In this document: piece after piece, positions 60,718 through 64,000 of the stretch
How the letters are laid out: the number at the start of each line of letters is the position of its first letter
How positions within the stretch are numbered: position 1 is the stretch's first letter
Assembly (NCBI RefSeq): GCF_020686945.1
Contig: NZ_JAJEPR010000008.1
Coordinates: forward strand, 77,751-141,750
Direction of reading: 5' to 3'
Length of the DNA stretch: 64,000 nt
Source of the DNA: Limivivens faecihominis
GTDB lineage: Bacteria > Bacillota > Clostridia > Lachnospirales > Lachnospiraceae
Notes under the pieces: generated by a model
What the model was told of the DNA's origin: nothing
Databases searched by the model: none
Seen by the model: only the letters and a program-made list of their open reading frames with translations
Made by a program: the position numbers and the translations under genes

Positions 60718-61143
60718 TCAAAACAGAATCTCTTCATCCTCATCAAAAAGTTTATCGTTAATCTCAAACAGCTTCAGCCCGTGCAGCAGTCCGTAATAGA
60801 TAATCGCATCGCGTTTCAGTTTGGGATAGAGCTGGGCCATGCCGCAGAGCTTTAACAATTCCTGGGTTTCTTCCACGCTGGCTTCGAGACCGAAGCACAG
60901 GCATAAAAGGCGGTTCCTCGAAGGTTTCCGGCGGCCGGCGAAAATCTGATGCAGATAGATCTCGCTCATGCCGGCCTGCTTGGCGAGGGCTGCCTTTGAA
61001 ATATTTTTTCTCTCAAACAGCTGGTTTAATAATTCCGATACACTTGCGTTTACGAATGATTCCTGATTTCGAGACAGGAACTGGTTCAAATCAGGTGCAT
61101 TCATCATTTCTTGCTGTAAATTGTCTGTATTTTTCTTTTTCAT
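60718..61143 (-). CDS. XRE family helix-turn-helix protein
   Basis: 141 residues. HTH at about 45-75 (KNISKAALAKQAGMSEIYLHQIFAGRRKPSRNRLLCLCFGL). The C-terminal half is charged (Asp/Glu-rich end NDKLFDEDEEILF). Its ATG has AGGTGCGAAG upstream. It is divergent from the Ser/Thr kinase, next to the repeated 44-bp block, and is upstream of the LRR protein gene on the same strand, so it may control either. Confidence 0.85.
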   Translation of the reverse strand: MKKKNTDNLQQEMMNAPDLNQFLSRNQESFVNASVSELLNQLFERKNISKAALAKQAGMSEIYLHQIFAGRRKPSRNRLLCLCFGLEASVEETQELLKLCGMAQLYPKLKRDAIIYYGLLHGLKLFEINDKLFDEDEEILF

Positions 61144-61152
61144 CTTCGCACC

Positions 61153-61196
61153 TTTACAATAATTATTTGTTAAGTTACAATATTCTAAATAGTATA
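61153..61196 (+). promoter_or_regulatory. Copy 2 of the 44-bp block with 21-bp-spaced direct repeats
   Basis: TTACAATA at 61154 and 61175 (period 21), then TAAATAGTATA. Differs from copy 1 at only a handful of positions. Located between the XRE gene and the Ser/Thr kinase gene. Confidence 0.65.
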
Positions 61197-61266
61197 TTCA
61201 AATCTCAGTATACTAAAAACGATTTTGGAAAACAATATGCACGCCGCATAGTGCGGAGGATGAAAT

Positions 61267-61971
61267 ATGGAGATTTATGACAGCCTTCTTAAGGCAGTTC
61301 ATGACGAATATGATACGCTGAGGGTGCTCAAGAAAAGTGCGCGGGGAGAAGTTTCCCTTGTACGCCACCGGGAAAGCGGCACCCGATATATTTTCAGACA
61401 TTTTGAGGGAAGCAGTGAGGTCTATCAGCTGCTTCTCGGGCTTTCCTGCCGGAATCTGCCTCAGATCATGGAAGTGGGAGAAAAGGACGGCAGGACGGCT
61501 CTGCTGGAAGAGTATGTGCAGGGCGACACCCTGGGAGAAATTCTGGAGGGAGGAGTGCTGACGACGGGGCAGGCAAAACAGATCGGCCGCCAGCTCTGCT
61601 CGGCGCTCTGGGTGCTTCATTCGAGAGGAATTGTACACAGGGATGTGAAACCTGACAATGTCATTTTGCGGGGCAGTGAGGCGGTTCTGATCGATTTTGA
61701 CGCTTCGAGGATCCACAAAACCGCCATCTCAGAAGACACGAAAATCCTGGGAACGACCGGCTTTGCGGCACCGGAGCAGTACGGCCTCTCCCAGTCGGAT
61801 GGCCGCGCAGATATTTATGCGCTGGGTGTACTGCTCAATATCATGCTGACGGGAGAGCACCCCTCAAGGAAGCTTGTCGGCGGCCGGATGGGACGGATCG
61901 TGCAGCGCTGCACAAGGGTAAACCCGGAGAAAAGATACAAAAATATCCTTCATCTGATGGAGGCATTATAA
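61267..61971 (+). CDS. Ser/Thr protein kinase with atypical ATP site
   Basis: 234 residues, ATG after GGAGGATGAAAT. The catalytic loop HRDVKPDN (D126) and the metal-binding Asp (D143) are intact, and TTGFAAPEQYG matches the P+1 loop. However, the usual VAIK lysine is Arg (R44 in YIFRHF), the glycine loop is poor (KKSARGEVSL) and DFG is DFD. The kinase domain fills the whole chain; no membrane segment. It is 12 bp ahead of a zinc-ribbon membrane protein gene, a common pairing in Clostridia. Possible activity is uncertain. Confidence 0.88.
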   Translation: MEIYDSLLKAVHDEYDTLRVLKKSARGEVSLVRHRESGTRYIFRHFEGSSEVYQLLLGLSCRNLPQIMEVGEKDGRTALLEEYVQGDTLGEILEGGVLTTGQAKQIGRQLCSALWVLHSRGIVHRDVKPDNVILRGSEAVLIDFDASRIHKTAISEDTKILGTTGFAAPEQYGLSQSDGRADIYALGVLLNIMLTGEHPSRKLVGGRMGRIVQRCTRVNPEKRYKNILHLMEAL

Positions 61972-61983
61972 TAGGAGAAAATC

Positions 61984-63231
61984 ATGAGCAAGAAATGTGT
62001 GAAATGCGGGCATTCGCTTCCGGAGGACGCTTCTTTCTGTCCACACTGCACGGCAATTCAAGTGGAAAAAGAGGAGATCAGGGCGCCGAGGCGGTGGAAA
62101 AAGAAGGTTTTTGTGATTGGAGCTCTACTGGTGTTTCTGGCAGGTGTGGGCTTTGCTTTTTCTTTGTACCATAAGCCGAAGGTCTATGAGGCCAACGCCT
62201 GGATCGTTTATCCGGATCAGGATCATTCCTACAGGCTTCTGGTGACTTACTCGGAGGCCGATGCTCTGGCCGGTCAGGCTCAGGGAGACCGGACCGATAT
62301 GCTGGCGGATGGCCTGGACAGTGCCCTTCCCTGTCAGCTCTATGTTTTAAATGAAGAGACGGGAGAAGTGGACTGGGAAGAATTTACTGAGAAAGTGAAA
62401 TCCTGCGAGGTAGAGACCGTACCCCAGGAAAATTCAAAGAAGCTCGAATACATGGAACCGGTTCACGACGAGAACTTTCCGAATGCAGCCTATGTTTCGA
62501 ATCTTTATTTTGTGGCTGATACCGGAAGCAATGATATTTTCTGGAAGCTGACGATGAAGAACGGCGATACGATTTCTCTGAAAACCCGGCTTACAATTGA
62601 AAAACAGGAGGTGGTTACTTACTGTCCGGAAGATACGCCCATGGAAACCACGGAGGAGCTGAATACCCTGCTAGCTTCCATTGAAAAAGAGGTATCTTCC
62701 GACACGCCGGTCTATCTCTATCTTCCGGCAGTGACTTACGACGGGGAGATTACATTTGGCGATCATGTCTGGCAGATTTTCGGAAGCACGGACGGGGATG
62801 CGACCACCACTTTTACTGGAACCGTCAATGTAAATGGAAAGAACGGAAATTATGGAATCATGTCCGGTATCCGTTTTGAGGGCAGCTCCGGAACCGGATT
62901 GAATGCGAACTGCTTTGTCCTGCTTTCCGGGTGCAGTTTCAGTGGCTGGGGTATTGCCGCCATCGCGCAGGACGGCGCCTGGGTCAGCGCATCAGACTGT
63001 AGTTTCACGAATAACGGAACGGCTCTGAAATTCAATACCAGTATGGCCTATGGCAGCAATCCCAGTTATCTGAACAATACTTTTACCGGAAATGGAGTTG
63101 CTGTCTCTATCGACCGCCTGCCCGGAAGCGAAGTCCTGAATTTCGCCGGAAGCATCTTCTCTGAAAATGGGACGGATATCGAGAATAAAGCAGGGCATCC
63201 GGTGGATACGGCAAATGCGGTGTTTGAGTGA
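61984..63231 (+). CDS. Zinc-ribbon, single-pass membrane protein with beta-helix domain
   Basis: 415 residues, ATG after AGGAGAAAATC. A zinc ribbon at the N-terminus (C5xxC8...C19xxC22), a basic stretch, one membrane helix (about 42-60), then an exported region ending in a right-handed parallel beta-helix-like domain (about 270-410; repeated G-N-C-x-F and FTxNGTAL units). Ribbon inside and helix outside suggest a receptor-like or structural role. Operon with the Ser/Thr kinase. Confidence 0.82.
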   Translation: MSKKCVKCGHSLPEDASFCPHCTAIQVEKEEIRAPRRWKKKVFVIGALLVFLAGVGFAFSLYHKPKVYEANAWIVYPDQDHSYRLLVTYSEADALAGQAQGDRTDMLADGLDSALPCQLYVLNEETGEVDWEEFTEKVKSCEVETVPQENSKKLEYMEPVHDENFPNAAYVSNLYFVADTGSNDIFWKLTMKNGDTISLKTRLTIEKQEVVTYCPEDTPMETTEELNTLLASIEKEVSSDTPVYLYLPAVTYDGEITFGDHVWQIFGSTDGDATTTFTGTVNVNGKNGNYGIMSGIRFEGSSGTGLNANCFVLLSGCSFSGWGIAAIAQDGAWVSASDCSFTNNGTALKFNTSMAYGSNPSYLNNTFTGNGVAVSIDRLPGSEVLNFAGSIFSENGTDIENKAGHPVDTANAVFE

Positions 63232-63235
63232 CCAT

Positions 63236-63267
63236 GGGGCGGTGCTTTCGGATTTTTTACTGTCCCC
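63236..63267 (+). repeat. GGGGACGGTG hairpin element, copy D
   Basis: GGGGCGGTG (63236-63244) / actGTCCCC (63259-63267) around CTTTCGGATTTTTT, starting 5 bases after the stop codon of the beta-helix gene. Confidence 0.65.
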
Positions 63268-63331
63268 GATGCCTTTGATTGACTACATATTGCAAAATTT
63301 TAAAATAAGTCATTAAAAATAAAGGGGTAAG

Positions 63332-63742
63332 TTGACTGCAAATCTTAAAAAACTCAAATCCGAAAGAACAAATTATCATTATGCGGCTCCATCCGATGAG
63401 ATCGAAGTAAACCAAAAGAGCATGAAGATGTTTACAGAACTTCTGGATGAACTGCATGTAAAGTATACTGTCGGAAAAACCTGGACGACGGATTCTTTTT
63501 ACCGGGAAACGCCGGAGAAGGTAAAGCGCCGGAAGGCCGCAGGCTGTATTTGTGTAGATATGGAATGTTCCGCCAACGCTGCCGTCTGCGATTTCCGAGG
63601 TAAAAAACTCCTGCAGTTTTTCTACGCTGCCGACAATCTGGATGCGGAAGAGTGGGATTCCCGGAGCCTTGCCAACCATTCCCGCATGGAAGACAAGAAC
63701 CGGATTGCTGCGATTGCGCTGGAAGCAGCGGTGAGAATGTAA
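63332..63742 (+). pseudogene. Nucleoside phosphorylase, C-terminal fragment
   Basis: About 136 codons from a TTG with no good SD. The sequence HYAAPSDEIEVN, VGKTWTTDSFYRET, CVDMECSANAAVCDFRGKKLLQFFYAADNLD matches the second half of uridine/purine phosphorylases. The first ~120 residues, including the phosphate- and ribose-binding N-terminal part, are absent. I read it as a truncated, inactive remnant. Confidence 0.75.
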
Positions 63743-63752
63743 ACAAAATGAT

Positions 63753-63998
63753 TTGACCAAGCTGATTGTGACCAAAGATATGTCAGAACGCAAAAATAAA
63801 ATGATCGAACTGGGCGATGCCTTTATTGCTTTTCCAGGTGGGACGGGAACATTAGAGGAAATCGCAGAGGTCATGTCAAAGGTATCTTTGAAACACTTGA
63901 ATGCGCCTTGTATTCTCTATAACTTGAATAACTGCGCGTCGCATTCTCGTTACTTCAGTGATGAGTTAGACGCGCAATTTTTTATAAAAATATCGTAA
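63753..63998 (+). pseudogene. LOG family (TIGR00730-like) fragment
   Basis: 81 codons from a TTG without SD. IVTKDMSERKNKMIELGDAFIAFPGGTGTLEEIAEVMS is the conserved core (PGGxGTxxE) of LOG family nucleotide-monophosphate hydrolases; the N-terminal ~90 residues are missing. After PCILYNLNN the sequence departs from the family and runs into a hairpin. Together with the phosphorylase fragment just before, it marks a decayed region. Confidence 0.72.
63933..63985 (+). terminator. Hairpin and T-run inside the LOG fragment's 3' end
   Basis: TGCGCGTC (63933-63940) / GACGCGCA (63969-63976), then TTTTTT. Confidence 0.7.
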
Positions 63999-64000
63999 CT

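Overview
The window reads as chromosome of a spore-forming, Gram-positive gut Clostridia, most likely a Lachnospiraceae (Blautia/Ruminococcus-like; the genus cannot be fixed from the sequence). Supporting signs are consensus SD sites (AGGAGG), TTGACA/TATAAT promoters, a BofA homologue, a degenerate SpoIIQ-like LytM protein, a T-box in front of ileS, a c-di-GMP-I riboswitch, Tad/Flp and type-IV-pilus-like loci, and CUT1/LplABC-type sugar transporters. No rRNA, tRNA, CRISPR array or intact transposase was seen.

Layout. 0-5 kb: end of an unknown gene, a dead aldo/keto reductase remnant, an autoregulated TetR gene, a GH13 glycosidase, a glycogen branching enzyme with a basic N-terminal tail, and bofA. 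5.1-15.8 kb: one long Tad/Flp operon behind a consensus promoter: prepilin peptidase, TadZ, TadA, TadB, a TadC with an inserted extracytoplasmic domain, Flp pilin (not in standard-length ORF lists), DUF5702, TadE-like, second prepilin peptidase, TadE-like, FHA protein and rhomboid protease. 15.7-23.3 kb: orphan histidine kinase, HIT protein, ECF-like sigma factor, murG, a DUF4367 membrane protein and a secreted DUF6147-like protein in an AT-rich patch, an unknown Cys-rich protein, and a beta-CASP metallo-beta-lactamase nuclease. 23.3-29.7 kb: a minus-strand type-IV-pilus-like operon (transglutaminase lipoprotein, PilC, four small pilin-like/membrane proteins, PilT) divergent from a c-di-GMP-I riboswitch controlling a secreted metalloprotease of the anthrax-lethal-factor/Pro-Pro endopeptidase type. 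29.7-38.5 kb: TSCPD protein, T-box(Ile)-ileS, glgP, SpoIIQ-like protein, a possible structured RNA, GIY-YIG protein, hemolysin III/PAQR. 38.7-41.5 kb: xpaC-telA pair. 41.5-58.9 kb: carbohydrate region: AraC + GH4 glycosidase; YesM/YesN two-component pair + CUT1 transporter + GH78 rhamnosidase; a second LplABC-type transporter with its own large AraC-type regulator. 59-64 kb: LRR/fibronectin-like surface protein, XRE regulator, Ser/Thr kinase with unusual catalytic residues, its zinc-ribbon/beta-helix partner, and two tandem gene fragments.

How it fits together. The central part is a surface-appendage region (Tad pilus, T4P-like machine, c-di-GMP-controlled exported protease, transglutaminase-like lipoprotein) that would suit switching between attachment and release. 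The right part is a set of plant-glycan uptake modules, each with its own regulator. Small dispersed elements tie loci together: a GGGGACGGTG hairpin family in four copies, and a 44-bp block with 21-bp-spaced direct repeats found upstream of both the YesM-like kinase and the Ser/Thr kinase.
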